64,000 nt of DNA. It comes from Desulfuromonadaceae bacterium (GTDB taxonomy: Bacteria; Desulfobacterota; Desulfuromonadia; Geobacterales; Pseudopelobacteraceae). The position numbers and the translations under genes were made by a program. The stretch covers positions 34,839-98,838 of the forward strand of contig JAQTZV010000023.1 of assembly GCA_028687585.1 (NCBI GenBank). The letters run 5' to 3'. Positions 26,271-34,981 of the stretch are shown here, one piece after another (the first letter of the stretch is position 1; each line of letters begins with the position of its first letter). The notes beneath the pieces are model-generated. The model worked only from the letters and a program-made list of their open reading frames with translations, was not told the origin of the DNA and made no database searches.

Positions 26271-26753
26271 ATGACTATATGTCCATGCGGAAGCGGCAAT
26301 CCATACTCCGACTGCTGTGAAAAAATAATTTCAGGCAACGAGTCCGCGCGTACCGCCGAACAACTCATGCGAGCCCGCTATTCGGCATACGTTTTCGCAA
26401 AAATGAATTTTCTTTTTGAGAGTACCCACCCGGACCACTGCCAGGGCTACGACCATGCCGGCACAAAAGAGTGGGCGGAAACGGCAGAATGGAAAGGGCT
26501 TGAAATTATCACTACAAACGGAGGCGGAGAAGATGATTCAATCGGCGAAGTGGAGTTTATCGCCCGCTTCAACGAAAAAGGTAATTCCCGTGAGCACCAT
26601 GAAGCCGGCCAGTTTAAACGAAAAGACGGGCGCTGGTTTTTTACCGAGGGACAGTTGGTGCGCCAAAAACCACTGACGGCAACCAAGATCGGCAGAAATG
26701 ATCCCTGCACCTGCGGAAGCGGCCTGAAGTATAAAAAATGCTGCGGGAAATGA
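26271..26753 (+). CDS. YchJ family protein with SEC-C zinc motifs
   Basis: A 160-residue protein with SEC-C zinc-binding motifs at both ends: [13 protein letters not shown] at the N-terminus and [13 protein letters not shown] at the C-terminus. A middle NTF2-like domain contains [17 protein letters not shown]. This is the YchJ/UPF0225 arrangement, whose cellular role is not known although SEC-C modules bind zinc and often partner with the translocation or ribosome machinery. ATG follows AAGGAG by about seven bases. It is convergent with ubiE. Confidence 0.9.
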   Translation: MTICPCGSGNPYSDCCEKIISGNESARTAEQLMRARYSAYVFAKMNFLFESTHPDHCQGYDHAGTKEWAETAEWKGLEIITTNGGGEDDSIGEVEFIARFNEKGNSREHHEAGQFKRKDGRWFFTEGQLVRQKPLTATKIGRNDPCTCGSGLKYKKCCGK

Positions 26754-26782
26754 GTCGGCGACTTACGTTTGTGGACCTTTTT

Positions 26783-27493
26783 TTACTCTTTTTCACCAAC
26801 ATAGATCGTGGCAATACCAAAGGTAAGCTCGTGGAGATGGATGTTGCGGAAGCCTGTTTCGGCAATCATGTGTGAGAACTCTCCCTGCGAAGGAAATTCA
26901 AGTACTGAGTCAGGCAGATACTTGTAGGCGTTATAGCGCGAAAACAGCCCGCCGACAACCGGCAGCAGACGGCGGAAGTAAAAATAATACAGTTGCCTGA
27001 ACAGCAGCGAACGCGGTGTGGAAAACTCCAGAATAATCATCCGACCGCCAGGACGGAGCACCCGCCACATCTCAGCCAATCCCAGTTTTCTGTCAACAAC
27101 GTTCCTGATGCCAAAAGCTATGGTTATTGAATCGAAGGTATCATTGGCAAACGGCAGATCTTCACAGGGGGCGACTTTGAGCTCGATGCGGCTCGCATAG
27201 GGCGATTCTGCCACCTTCACTATTCCGAGATCAATCATCTCCCTACAGAAATCAGCCCCGGTAATTTTAACGGAATCGGGTGTTCTCATGGCAATTTCCA
27301 AAGCCACATCACCGGTGCCGGTAGCCACGTCCAGAATACGGGAACCTTCGCGGTATTTGAGCAGACGTACCGCTTTTGTACGCCAGCGCCTATCGATACC
27401 AAAGCTTAACAGCCGGTTAAGAAAATCATACCGAGGGGCAATTGCCCCGAACATCTGCTGGATTTTTTCCCCTTTATCAGAAAGCCTGAACAT
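26783..27493 (-). CDS. ubiE: Demethylmenaquinone/ubiquinone C-methyltransferase
   Basis: A 236-residue UbiE/MenG enzyme that methylates the quinone ring at the last step of menaquinone synthesis, consistent with an anaerobic respirer. SAM-binding motif I is ILDVATGTGDVALEI, with ADFCREMIDLG and the family signature IAFGIRNVVDR plus ILEFSTP. Start MFRLSDKGEKIQQMFGAIAPRYDFLN matches the family. It is divergent from the diadenylate cyclase gene across 118 bases. Confidence 0.95.
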   Translation of the reverse strand: MFRLSDKGEKIQQMFGAIAPRYDFLNRLLSFGIDRRWRTKAVRLLKYREGSRILDVATGTGDVALEIAMRTPDSVKITGADFCREMIDLGIVKVAESPYASRIELKVAPCEDLPFANDTFDSITIAFGIRNVVDRKLGLAEMWRVLRPGGRMIILEFSTPRSLLFRQLYYFYFRRLLPVVGGLFSRYNAYKYLPDSVLEFPSQGEFSHMIAETGFRNIHLHELTFGIATIYVGEKE

Positions 27494-27596
27494 TCGTTTC
27501 CACTACCTTTTAACTGATTTAAGTGTTATAAAACTGGCGTAATTATGTAGCATATTTTGCCCGCCATTAACCAGAAAAAACAACCCGCTTTTGTTC

Positions 27597-27601
27597 AGGA
27601 G
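27597..27601 (+). promoter_or_regulatory. Ribosome-binding site fixing a GTG start
   Basis: AGGAG lies ten bases upstream of a GTG at 27612. The upstream TTG in the same frame overlaps this ribosome-binding site, so the GTG is taken as the true start of the diadenylate cyclase-YbbR gene. Confidence 0.6.
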
Positions 27602-27611
27602 ATGCTACCGA

Positions 27612-29030
27612 GTGATCCCCACCATTCGTATTCAAGACGTTGCGGACATACTGATTATGACCGCCATTCTGTACCAGATGTATTCCTGGTTTCGCGGAAC
27701 ACGTGCCATCCAGGTGCTTCTTGGGCTTGGCGTGGTAACCCTCATCTATTTTGCAACCCGATTTCTGGATCTCTATATGACGAGTTGGGTACTTCAGGAG
27801 CTTGGCACTGTCCTTATTATTCTTATTATTGTCGTATTTCAAACCGAGATACGCCAGGCTTTGTACCGTTTCAGCCTCCTTCGTCACATCCTAGATAGTC
27901 GTGAGAAGACGCAACACAGCCAGTTTCAGGATATCGCTGAAACTCTATTCCGGATGGCGGCCAATAGAACCGGGGCCTTGATCGTTTTTCAAGGTAATGA
28001 ATCGCTGCAGGACCTGATGACTAACGGGGTAATAATAGACAGTGAAATTTCGCCACAAATGCTTGAATCAATTTTTTATAATGGCGCACCACTTCACGAT
28101 GGCGCAGCTCTTGTCAATAACGGCAGAATTGAGAAAGCCGCCTGCCATCTGCCTCTCTCCGTCAACCCCGATGTTCCGCAGCATATGGGAACTCGGCATC
28201 GAGCGGCTCTCGGGTTATCAGAACGGAGCGATGCGGTAATTGTTACCATATCAGAGGAACGTGGGGATATTTCTCTGGTAACCGCAGGATCGATACAACG
28301 CATGAATAACCCTACAGATCTGATTTTAGCGCTTGATACCCTGCTCCGTGGCGAGACGGAGAAACCCCGCATCACAAAGCGGCAGCGTTATTTTTCAAAT
28401 CTTCTGCCAAAAGTTTCTCTTTTGCTTGCTGTATGTGTGTTCTGGGGACTGATAACAACCCGGCAGGGGCAAATCACAACCGTAACAGCTCCGGTACGTT
28501 TGCACGGAGTTCCTGATGATATAGTTTTGCTCCGCACTCTTCCCGAAGATGTCACCGTACAGATAAAATCAATGTCGAGTCTGGCGCCACCTCCATCGAA
28601 GCTTGACTTGACTGCTGAAGTTGATGCCTCAAATATAACTGAGGGTACTACCTCCTTACGAGTAAATCATGCAAATATTACCACCCCTTCAGGCATGATC
28701 ATTACGACGGTATCTCCCTCAAGCATTCGAGTCTCCGCTGAAAACAAACTGCGCAAAAACGTACCGGTAAAAGCCACACTTAAAGGCAGACTGCCGACAG
28801 GAGTGACATTCTCAAACGTTTCCTGTGAACCAAGCTCGGTCAACATCGAGGGTCCGGCAAGCCAGATTTCACAGATTACATTCGTAGCTACTGAAGATAT
28901 TGACGCCAGCCAATTGAAGTTGGGCGAAGAATATCTGAAAAACTTGCGCGTGCCGGAAAGACAGGTATCGATACTTCGAGACAGTCCCATAACAGTAAAG
29001 TTAAAAGCACGCGAACGGCGCAAACGCTAG
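27612..29030 (+). CDS. cdaA: Diadenylate cyclase (CdaA type) fused to YbbR domains
   Basis: A 472-residue protein. The N-terminal third holds three membrane helices typical of CdaA. The DisA_N cyclase domain (about 90-235) shows both catalytic motifs, GAPLHDGAALV and GTRHRAALGLSE, so it should make cyclic di-AMP from ATP. A membrane helix at about 264-284 follows, and the remaining residues form YbbR-like beta domains (LRTLPEDVTVQIKS, RVNHANITTPSGM). In Firmicutes the YbbR regulator CdaR is a separate protein; here both are one chain. The second-messenger role is inferred from domain content. Confidence 0.87.
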   Translation: MIPTIRIQDVADILIMTAILYQMYSWFRGTRAIQVLLGLGVVTLIYFATRFLDLYMTSWVLQELGTVLIILIIVVFQTEIRQALYRFSLLRHILDSREKTQHSQFQDIAETLFRMAANRTGALIVFQGNESLQDLMTNGVIIDSEISPQMLESIFYNGAPLHDGAALVNNGRIEKAACHLPLSVNPDVPQHMGTRHRAALGLSERSDAVIVTISEERGDISLVTAGSIQRMNNPTDLILALDTLLRGETEKPRITKRQRYFSNLLPKVSLLLAVCVFWGLITTRQGQITTVTAPVRLHGVPDDIVLLRTLPEDVTVQIKSMSSLAPPPSKLDLTAEVDASNITEGTTSLRVNHANITTPSGMIITTVSPSSIRVSAENKLRKNVPVKATLKGRLPTGVTFSNVSCEPSSVNIEGPASQISQITFVATEDIDASQLKLGEEYLKNLRVPERQVSILRDSPITVKLKARERRKR

Positions 29031-29150
29031 TTTTAGCTCGTTTTTTACCGTTAAGATGCATCGTTAATTAACAACAAAGATTGACTTTTGGTTTCTATTG
29101 TTATACAAACGCCAGCATCTTTACAAAAACTAAAACACTACGGAGGAAAC

Positions 29151-30179
29151 ATGGTCTATATTCGTATCGTTATTGCGACCTGTCTGGTACTAATATTTCT
29201 ACCTCAGATAGTTTTAGCTTCAAAGTCTCATGTGGTACGCAAAAGCGAATCACTGCAGTCGATTGCCCGTAAATATAATGTATCAGTCGATGAATTAAAA
29301 TCCGTCAACAACCTGACCGCTTCCCGCGTCTCCAAAGGGGCGCGTCTGATAATTCCATCACATCCTGAATCACAACAAAAGAAAACCACCAGAACAACTC
29401 ACGAGGACACGTATAAAGTTGTCAAGGGTGATACGCTCCCCAAGATCGCTAAAAGAACGGGCGTCAAGATGTCTGACATAAGAAACCTGAACGGACTTAA
29501 GGGTAACAAGATTAAAGCGGGACAGATTCTTGTCCTTGTTGCCACCGATACACCGACTCGAACCGCCAGCACAAACAGACTGCAACTGATCAATAAAGAC
29601 CTCTTGAATGAGCAGGAACTAACTGACACTTTGGCTGAATTAACCGATCTCGAATCAGATCGTCCGGTTGACCTTGCAAAATCAATTGAAGCGAACCAGG
29701 CGACCAGTAGCATCAAAAAAAGCGCGTACAGTTTTCTTGGCGCTCGTTACCGTTTCGGCGGCAGCAGTCGCAGCGCTCTTGACTGTTCGAGTTTTACTCA
29801 GCAGGTTTTTCGTGAGCAGAGTGTAAAACTCCCTCGTACCGCCCGCGAGCAATTTAATGTCGGCAACGAAGTTGTACGCGGTGATCTGAAGAAAGGTGAT
29901 CTGGTTTTCTTCCAGACGTACGCCAGTTTCCCCTCGCATGTTGGTATTTATCTCGGTAACCGCAAAATGATTCACGCCTCTTCGCGTGAACACCGGGTTG
30001 TTATTTCGTCTATGGATACCCCGTATTACCTGTCACGTTATCTCGGGGCACGGCGAATGACTGATACGGCTTCTGATTTTATAGATTTCAATGACCTGTT
30101 GTTGGGTGTTGAAGAGGAAACCGAGAATGATATCACAACGAATGACACTCTTGGTGTCACGCTCAACCTTGCAAAATAA
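29151..30179 (+). CDS. LysM-NlpC/P60 peptidoglycan endopeptidase
   Basis: A 342-residue secreted enzyme with an N-terminal signal sequence (about 1-23). Two LysM domains (HVVRKSESLQSIARKYNV and YKVVKGDTLPKIAKR) bind peptidoglycan. The NlpC/P60 domain starts near GARYRFGGSSRSALDCSSF, with catalytic Cys in DCSSF, His in SHVGIYLG, and the third polar residue in the HASSR region. It cleaves stem peptides, probably in cell division or wall turnover. ATG at 29151 follows GGAGG, rather than the earlier in-frame codon at 29088. It lies 120 bases downstream of the diadenylate cyclase. Confidence 0.92.
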   Translation: MVYIRIVIATCLVLIFLPQIVLASKSHVVRKSESLQSIARKYNVSVDELKSVNNLTASRVSKGARLIIPSHPESQQKKTTRTTHEDTYKVVKGDTLPKIAKRTGVKMSDIRNLNGLKGNKIKAGQILVLVATDTPTRTASTNRLQLINKDLLNEQELTDTLAELTDLESDRPVDLAKSIEANQATSSIKKSAYSFLGARYRFGGSSRSALDCSSFTQQVFREQSVKLPRTAREQFNVGNEVVRGDLKKGDLVFFQTYASFPSHVGIYLGNRKMIHASSREHRVVISSMDTPYYLSRYLGARRMTDTASDFIDFNDLLLGVEEETENDITTNDTLGVTLNLAK

Positions 30180-30207
30180 CGTTTATCACGCAACTGACAG
30201 AACTATA

Positions 30208-30235
30208 TCCGGGTCTCCTGACCCGGATTTTTTTT
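30208..30235 (+). terminator. Rho-independent terminator after the NlpC/P60 gene
   Basis: A 7-base perfect stem (TCCGGGT / ACCCGGA, loop CTCCTG) followed by eight T residues. It terminates the NlpC/P60 transcript and ends only five bases before the ATG of the next gene on the same strand. Confidence 0.9.
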
Positions 30236-30239
30236 CGCC

Positions 30240-31781
30240 ATGAATATCCTCCTCACCTACCAATCCGGACTTTCACACCGCAAGGATCGCTATATAAATA
30301 TCCTGCCAACTGGATTGTGCTATCTGCATGCCTGTCTGCAAGAAGCCGGATTTAACTCACTTCTTGCAAATTTCTCTGCCTGGGCACCCTCCAGAATAAT
30401 CCATGAATTACTGCTCTTTGAGCCACATATTATCGGCATCTCCCAATGGACCCACAACCGACACCATTCAATTGAACTCGCCAGATTATGCCGCAGTACC
30501 CTCCCCAACAGCATCATTATCATGGGTGGAGGCCATGCGACTTTCTGCTATGCGGACATATTAACAGATAATTCACCCGTTGATATTGTTATAAGAGGCG
30601 AAGCTGAATCAACATTGCTGGAGCTTGTTGACGCACTTTCCTCGAAGAGTATGTGGCAGAACATACCTGGACTGGCATTTCGTTTTAACGGAGAACTTGT
30701 CGTAACACCACCTCGGAAAAACATTGATAACCTTGACCGCCTTCCTCTTCCAGCGCGCTACCTTGACATTTCTGTCGGGCTTGACCTTGAATTGCAATCT
30801 GAGTTTATTGTCACTACCCGGGGCTGCCCGTCTACATGTTTTTTTTGCAGTTCACCTGATTTTTGGGGGAAGAAAGTTCGCTTCCGCTCTCCAAGTGCCA
30901 TTGTTGAGGAAATTCTGTTTATACGCCAGAAATATGGACTCATATATTTTTCGATTCGTGATGACACTTTTACCGCCGACCGCAAAAGAGTCCTTGAGTT
31001 TTGTTCTTTACTACTGGAGAAGAATACACATATTCTTTGGAACTGCCAGTCACGTGTTACTGCTATAGACGAAGAACTGGTCATTCAAATGAAACGGGCA
31101 GGCTGTGAATGCATTCAGCTTGGCGTCGAATCAGGCTCTCCTCGGATTCTTCGTCAGCTTGGCAAAAATATTCTTCCACACCAGATCGAAAAAGCCTGTT
31201 CACAGATCAGAGAGATTGGTATTAATCTTTCAATCTACCTGATTAGCGACATCCCGGGAGAAACCAGCAATGACATCCTGAAAACAGTTGCGCTTGTGCG
31301 CCACATCCATCCTGACGACGGCTATGTTTCTCCGCTTGCCTATTATCCGGGCACACAGCTCTATAAAGAAGCGGTAGCTTCCAACAGCATCACAGCTGAA
31401 ATATTTTCTGACTCGTCTCACGCGGCTCTTTACGTTGTCTCCGCAAAAGGCAGGTCTTCACAGCGCTATATAAAGGAATTGACAAGAAATCAACAGGAAA
31501 AGAGTACTAATTTTAAACAGCAGAAATCGCGGCTCGGATATTGCTATGCGACACATGTTATAGCTGGAGAGTGGTACCGCCAGAGGGGAGAATTTGACAA
31601 AGCCGAACTCGAATTTCGCGAGATTACGAGCCGACAGCCGCAAAATCCGTGGGGGTGGTTTCTTCTTGGAGATTTATATTCTGAAAGGGGAAATACGAGA
31701 AAAGGGAAAGAATACTATGTCAAAGTTTTGGAAATAGTGCCGGAACATGGCCCATCAAAAGCAGCCGTATCATTGGCATAA
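30240..31781 (+). CDS. B12-binding radical SAM protein with C-terminal TPR
   Basis: A 513-residue enzyme. The N-terminal B12-binding domain contains IIGISQWTHNRHHSIELARL and GGGHATFCYADI. The radical SAM motif is TTRGCPSTCFFCSSP (Cx3Cx2C), and CIQLGVESGSPRILRQLGK follows. Residues about 440-513 form tetratricopeptide repeats (GEWYRQRGEFDKAELEF). Such proteins act in lipid, quinone or antibiotic modification, but no substrate can be assigned. The ATG directly follows a terminator and has no visible Shine-Dalgarno, so initiation is unusual. A second terminator closes the gap to the next, convergent gene. Confidence 0.85.
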   Translation: MNILLTYQSGLSHRKDRYINILPTGLCYLHACLQEAGFNSLLANFSAWAPSRIIHELLLFEPHIIGISQWTHNRHHSIELARLCRSTLPNSIIIMGGGHATFCYADILTDNSPVDIVIRGEAESTLLELVDALSSKSMWQNIPGLAFRFNGELVVTPPRKNIDNLDRLPLPARYLDISVGLDLELQSEFIVTTRGCPSTCFFCSSPDFWGKKVRFRSPSAIVEEILFIRQKYGLIYFSIRDDTFTADRKRVLEFCSLLLEKNTHILWNCQSRVTAIDEELVIQMKRAGCECIQLGVESGSPRILRQLGKNILPHQIEKACSQIREIGINLSIYLISDIPGETSNDILKTVALVRHIHPDDGYVSPLAYYPGTQLYKEAVASNSITAEIFSDSSHAALYVVSAKGRSSQRYIKELTRNQQEKSTNFKQQKSRLGYCYATHVIAGEWYRQRGEFDKAELEFREITSRQPQNPWGWFLLGDLYSERGNTRKGKEYYVKVLEIVPEHGPSKAAVSLA

Positions 31782-31785
31782 AAAA

Positions 31786-31809
31786 ACGGGGCTATTTCCA
31801 TAGCCCCGT
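31786..31809 (-). terminator. Terminator of the NrfJ-like lipoprotein gene
   Basis: A 10-base perfect stem (ACGGGGCTAT / ATAGCCCCGT, loop TTCC on the plus strand). The adjacent A-run at 31780-31786 provides the U-tract on the minus strand, so it works for the minus-strand gene; the plus strand lacks a T-run after the stem. Confidence 0.8.
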
Positions 31810-31829
31810 AGATTCGTTCTGTTTGAAAA

Positions 31830-32261
31830 TTACTTTACAATCCTGACACCAGGAATGAAGGATATTTTTTCAAACGTCCTGTTCAATGTTTTACTCTGGA
31901 AGTTAGCCAGTGGGGGTGTTTCTGGATACTCAATTTTGTCGCCTTTTGCGATTTTGATTTCCGGCAGAGCCAACCAGGCCTTCTCACCTTTTTCGTCAGC
32001 TGCTTCGACATAGGTATAACCGCCCGAGTTCATTGTCTGGGTAACGGTTGCTTTCTTACCGGCTCCTGCAGGAATTTCCTGTGCCTTCATGCCAGCATGT
32101 GGGTCACCACCTGGGGCTACTGCGCCTGGCGCACCTGGTGCTGCTGCCGGCATCTGGCCTTGCTGTGGTGCTGCGACTGGAGCTTCAGTCTTTGGTTTGT
32201 CTTTGCACCCTGCAAGGGCGAGAGCGGCGATACTGAGAACTACTAATGCTGTTTTTTTCAC
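31830..32261 (-). CDS. NrfJ-like lipoprotein
   Basis: A 143-residue lipoprotein with a lipobox (ALALAGCKD) and a Pro/Ala/Gly-rich linker (about 25-60). The conserved domain carries TQTMNSGGYTYVEA and AWLALPEIKIAKGDKIEYP, the pattern of NrfJ-related OB-like proteins found with cytochromes. Its role in electron transfer or protein maturation is not established. The GTG at 32261 is chosen because AGGAGG lies seven bases upstream; the longer ATG frame is rejected. Confidence 0.75.
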   Translation of the reverse strand: MKKTALVVLSIAALALAGCKDKPKTEAPVAAPQQGQMPAAAPGAPGAVAPGGDPHAGMKAQEIPAGAGKKATVTQTMNSGGYTYVEAADEKGEKAWLALPEIKIAKGDKIEYPETPPLANFQSKTLNRTFEKISFIPGVRIVK

Positions 32262-32411
32262 CTGCGACCTCCTGAGATTTTGATATCTTTTCTCTTCTAA
32301 CATATTACTGTCGAGCATTCCAAGACAAATATTATAACATTCGATAATATAACACTATTTCCCAAAATGACTTCATTTTTATTCCGCACAAAACAGTGTA
32401 ACTATCTATAT

Positions 32412-32597
32412 CTACGGATGTAACTTGTTATCCTCGTCAGAATTCAGTGATTCGTACAAAGCAATCTGTTCTGAGATGGAAAGTTTGCGACGGCGGCAGC
32501 ATATTTGGCCCAGACAAAGGCGGCAACGCTCATCCGAACACCATTGGCAACTGAAGCAATCTGAGCAGGGGTGCTTTTTTACGGTTTCATCAGACAT
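32412..32597 (-). CDS. Small cysteine-rich protein
   Basis: A 61-residue protein with eight Cys in the first 34 residues arranged as CSDCFSCQWCSDERCRLC then CC, suggesting zinc or iron-sulfur binding. It starts one base after the stop codon of the polysaccharide deacetylase (TAATG), so translation is coupled. I do not recognise a family. Cysteine-rich, short proteins linked to envelope genes recur in this group, but no function follows from that. Confidence 0.6.
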   Translation of the reverse strand: MSDETVKKHPCSDCFSCQWCSDERCRLCLGQICCRRRKLSISEQIALYESLNSDEDNKLHP

Positions 32598-33394
32598 TAA
32601 TATGCGATATTGCGCTTGACAGCGTTGCCTTCCAGAAGCTGCACAAAAGCTTTACCGCTATCACCATTAACCAGCAGATACCGGGGCAGTTTCAATACGG
32701 AATCGGCTGCTGTCGCATGGCGGCGCTCAATGGTAAATGTGGCATTATAACCCGCTTCAGTTGCTTTGCCTATCAGGTAATCGTCATAGAGTCCAAAAGG
32801 CCAGGCCAACATGTCGACTTTTGAGCCAAGCTCTGTTTCCAGACGGGATTTTGATTTTTGTAGCTGTGTCTTGACGAGCAGGTCCAAAGCCGACTGACTG
32901 AGCTTCTTACGCTCTTGTTTGAAGTTCGGATGCCAGTAGGTATGAGACTGAATATCAAAAAGGCCGGTTTTTGTTAACTCTCGCAACTGGTCCCATGTCA
33001 TAGCATATTTTGCATTTGAAATAGCGGACGGGTAGGTAAAAATGGTAACCGGGTAGCGGTATTTTTTTATAATCGGTAACATATTGCTATAAACGGACTT
33101 GTGTGCATCATCTTCCACAATAACAACCGATTTAGGGCCCGGCGCCGGCGCTTTACCTCGATAATGATCAATAAGCTGCCGTAAGGGAATTACCGTATAG
33201 CCATTATCATGCAGATATTTCATCTGTGCTTCAAAAACCGGGGTTGTGGTCGTCATGCCGTCAACAACAGTCGCTCCAAAGCGGTGGTATAACAAAATAG
33301 GCACCCGAAAAGAGTCCGCAGCATAGGCTGACAGCGAAAAAAGCAAGGTAACAGCGACTAAAAACAGTCGAGTAATAAATCGGCACATTAACAT
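32597..33394 (-). CDS. Secreted polysaccharide deacetylase
   Basis: A 265-residue NodB-fold enzyme with signal peptide (about 1-24). Metal-binding motifs are VVIVEDDAHKSVY (catalytic Asp-Asp, with Glu in place of the usual Phe) and QSHTYWHPNF (the SHxxxH motif). WPFGLYDD lies in motif 5. PgaB-like substrate is possible, since PILLYHRFG is typical. It stands apart from the exosortase locus deacetylase at the left of the window and has a signal peptide, unlike that one. The 12-base gap to the universal stress gene suggests a shared transcript. Confidence 0.88.
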   Translation of the reverse strand: MLMCRFITRLFLVAVTLLFSLSAYAADSFRVPILLYHRFGATVVDGMTTTTPVFEAQMKYLHDNGYTVIPLRQLIDHYRGKAPAPGPKSVVIVEDDAHKSVYSNMLPIIKKYRYPVTIFTYPSAISNAKYAMTWDQLRELTKTGLFDIQSHTYWHPNFKQERKKLSQSALDLLVKTQLQKSKSRLETELGSKVDMLAWPFGLYDDYLIGKATEAGYNATFTIERRHATAADSVLKLPRYLLVNGDSGKAFVQLLEGNAVKRNIAY

Positions 33395-33406
33395 AATTTT
33401 CCTGGG

Positions 33407-33862
33407 TTATCCTCGTACGATAAAGACCGAACATCCGGCATTACTGGCCACTTTGTGGGAGACACTTCCTTTGATCCGGCGTTCAATAACTCCCTTACCG
33501 GAGCTCCCGATGACTATTACGTCCATTTCTTCACGTCGGGCAAGAGAGATTATTTTATCAGCAGGGTCTCCGTATTCAACTATCATCTCCAGAGGAATAT
33601 CGTGTTCAGCCGCACATTTTTCCACAACATAAAAAAGTCGTTCTCGAAGATCATCCCATTTTTTTGTTTCCGTCATTGGCGCTGAGGGTACAAAATCGGT
33701 GTAATTCGAAGTGGGGGCATTCGGCAGCACGAGCAAAGCATATACTCGGCTTTTGAACTGGCTCTGATTACCGACTGCAAGGCGGACAGCCTCCTCTGCA
33801 GCTTTATCAGAGTGTGGGGAACCATCGATCGCCACAAGTATTTTTTTGCGCAGGTTAAGCAT
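33407..33862 (-). CDS. Universal stress protein (UspA family)
   Basis: A 151-residue cytoplasmic Usp domain. It starts KKILVAIDGSPHSDKAAEEA and contains the ATP-binding motif IGSSGKGVIERRIKGS near the C-terminus (the G-x2-G-x9-G-S pattern), so it should bind ATP. The physiological trigger is not readable from sequence. The 12-base gap to the deacetylase suggests cotranscription. Confidence 0.92.
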   Translation of the reverse strand: MLNLRKKILVAIDGSPHSDKAAEEAVRLAVGNQSQFKSRVYALLVLPNAPTSNYTDFVPSAPMTETKKWDDLRERLFYVVEKCAAEHDIPLEMIVEYGDPADKIISLARREEMDVIVIGSSGKGVIERRIKGSVSHKVASNAGCSVFIVRG

Positions 33863-33948
33863 GACATCCTCGTATTTTTGTAATACATGTGTAAATATGT
33901 GGTTACAATATTTTATTCAGAAGTTTAATATAACGTAATATTTCCTAC

Positions 33949-34035
33949 TTGACAATTGTAAAACAATATTCTACATTTTACGGAAATATTAAAAAAGTGG
34001 GCTGTTTGACTTTTTTTTAAATTTTCAGCTATATT
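33949..34035 (+). promoter_or_regulatory. Two promoter-like sequences upstream of the IclR gene
   Basis: Two sigma-70-like promoters lie in tandem in AT-rich DNA. P1 is TTGACA at 33949, 17-base spacer, TACATT at 33972. P2 is TTGACT at 34006, 18-base spacer, TATATT at 34030. Start codon of the IclR gene is at 34090. P1 overlaps a dyad (AATTGTAAAACAATATT) that could be an operator. Binding has not been shown. Confidence 0.5.
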
Positions 34036-34089
34036 TTAGTATGTTATATTGTGTTTCAATTACTCTCATTATTGAAAAGGACTCCGCCA

Positions 34090-34872
34090 ATGGCAAAAAA
34101 AGAAAAATCGGAATATCTTATACAGGCAGTATCCCACGCACTCGATCTTCTCGAGCAGTTTCATGGCGAAGTAGATGAGCTGGGAGTTACTGAATTGAGT
34201 AAGCGCCTGAAACTGCACAAAAACAACGTATTCAGACTACTTGCAACGCTCGAATCCAGAAGTTATATCGAGCAGAACAAAGTAACTGAAAACTACCGTC
34301 TCGGCCTGAAAACTCTTGAACTAGGCCAGACGTTTATCAAACAGATGGGCCTGCTCCGACAGTCAAAACCGGTTCTTGAGGCATTGGTTGCCAGTTGCAA
34401 CGAAACAACTTATGTCTCTATTCTCAAAGATTTCAACATAGTCTATCTTGATGTCGTTGAAACCGCTATGACCGTCAGGGTTGTACCACGGGTAGGATCG
34501 AGGCTTCCCGCTTACTGTACAGCTGCCGGAAAGGTGCAAGTCGCCTATATGAGCGACGAGGAACTCGAAGCATACCTCCCCTTGAAGGAGTTGAAAAGCT
34601 ATACTCCGAATACTATCACCGACCGTGATGTGCTAAAAAAGCAGCTGAAACTTATTACTGAACAGGGGTACGCCTACGATAACGAAGAACTGGATACCGG
34701 TGTAAAGTGCGTCAGTGCTCCGATTCGTGACTACACCCGTCGCATAATTGGTGCTGTCAGTATTTCAGGGCCGTCAATGCGCTTCTCAGATGAGCGTATA
34801 AAGAATGAACTTATTCCTCTGGTATTAAAAGCAGGAGAAGAGATTTCTGCAAAGCTTGGCTTCCAGAAGTAA
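34090..34872 (+). CDS. IclR family transcriptional regulator
   Basis: A 260-residue regulator. Winged helix-turn-helix of the IclR type at about 10-70 (TELSKRLKLHKNNVFRLLATLESRSYIEQN), then the effector-binding domain at about 85-255 with the family landmarks VPRVGSRLPAYCTAAGKV, GVKCVSAPIRDYTRR and GAVSISGP. The inducer is unknown; IclR proteins often sense aromatic or short organic acids. The start at 34090 (MAKKEKSEYL) is chosen over an upstream codon because AAAAGG precedes it. Confidence 0.92.
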   Translation: MAKKEKSEYLIQAVSHALDLLEQFHGEVDELGVTELSKRLKLHKNNVFRLLATLESRSYIEQNKVTENYRLGLKTLELGQTFIKQMGLLRQSKPVLEALVASCNETTYVSILKDFNIVYLDVVETAMTVRVVPRVGSRLPAYCTAAGKVQVAYMSDEELEAYLPLKELKSYTPNTITDRDVLKKQLKLITEQGYAYDNEELDTGVKCVSAPIRDYTRRIIGAVSISGPSMRFSDERIKNELIPLVLKAGEEISAKLGFQK

Positions 34873-34895
34873 TTTTTTTTTACCGACACCTCAAG

Positions 34896-34920
34896 GGCGG
34901 CTATTTAGCCGCCTTTTTTT
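34896..34920 (+). terminator. Rho-independent terminator after the IclR gene
   Basis: An 8-base perfect stem (GGCGGCTA / TAGCCGCC, loop TT) followed by seven T residues, 24 bases after the stop codon. Confidence 0.92.
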
Positions 34921-34981
34921 ATGTACTCTGAAGCCCACCCACGTATGCAGATCGGCCACGGCAGCACAAAAGGATGTATTT

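Noticed and set aside
29088..29150. Upstream in-frame start of the LysM-NlpC/P60 gene
   Set aside because: It would put a non-signal-like stretch before a good signal peptide, and the GGAGG at 29142 points to the ATG at 29151.
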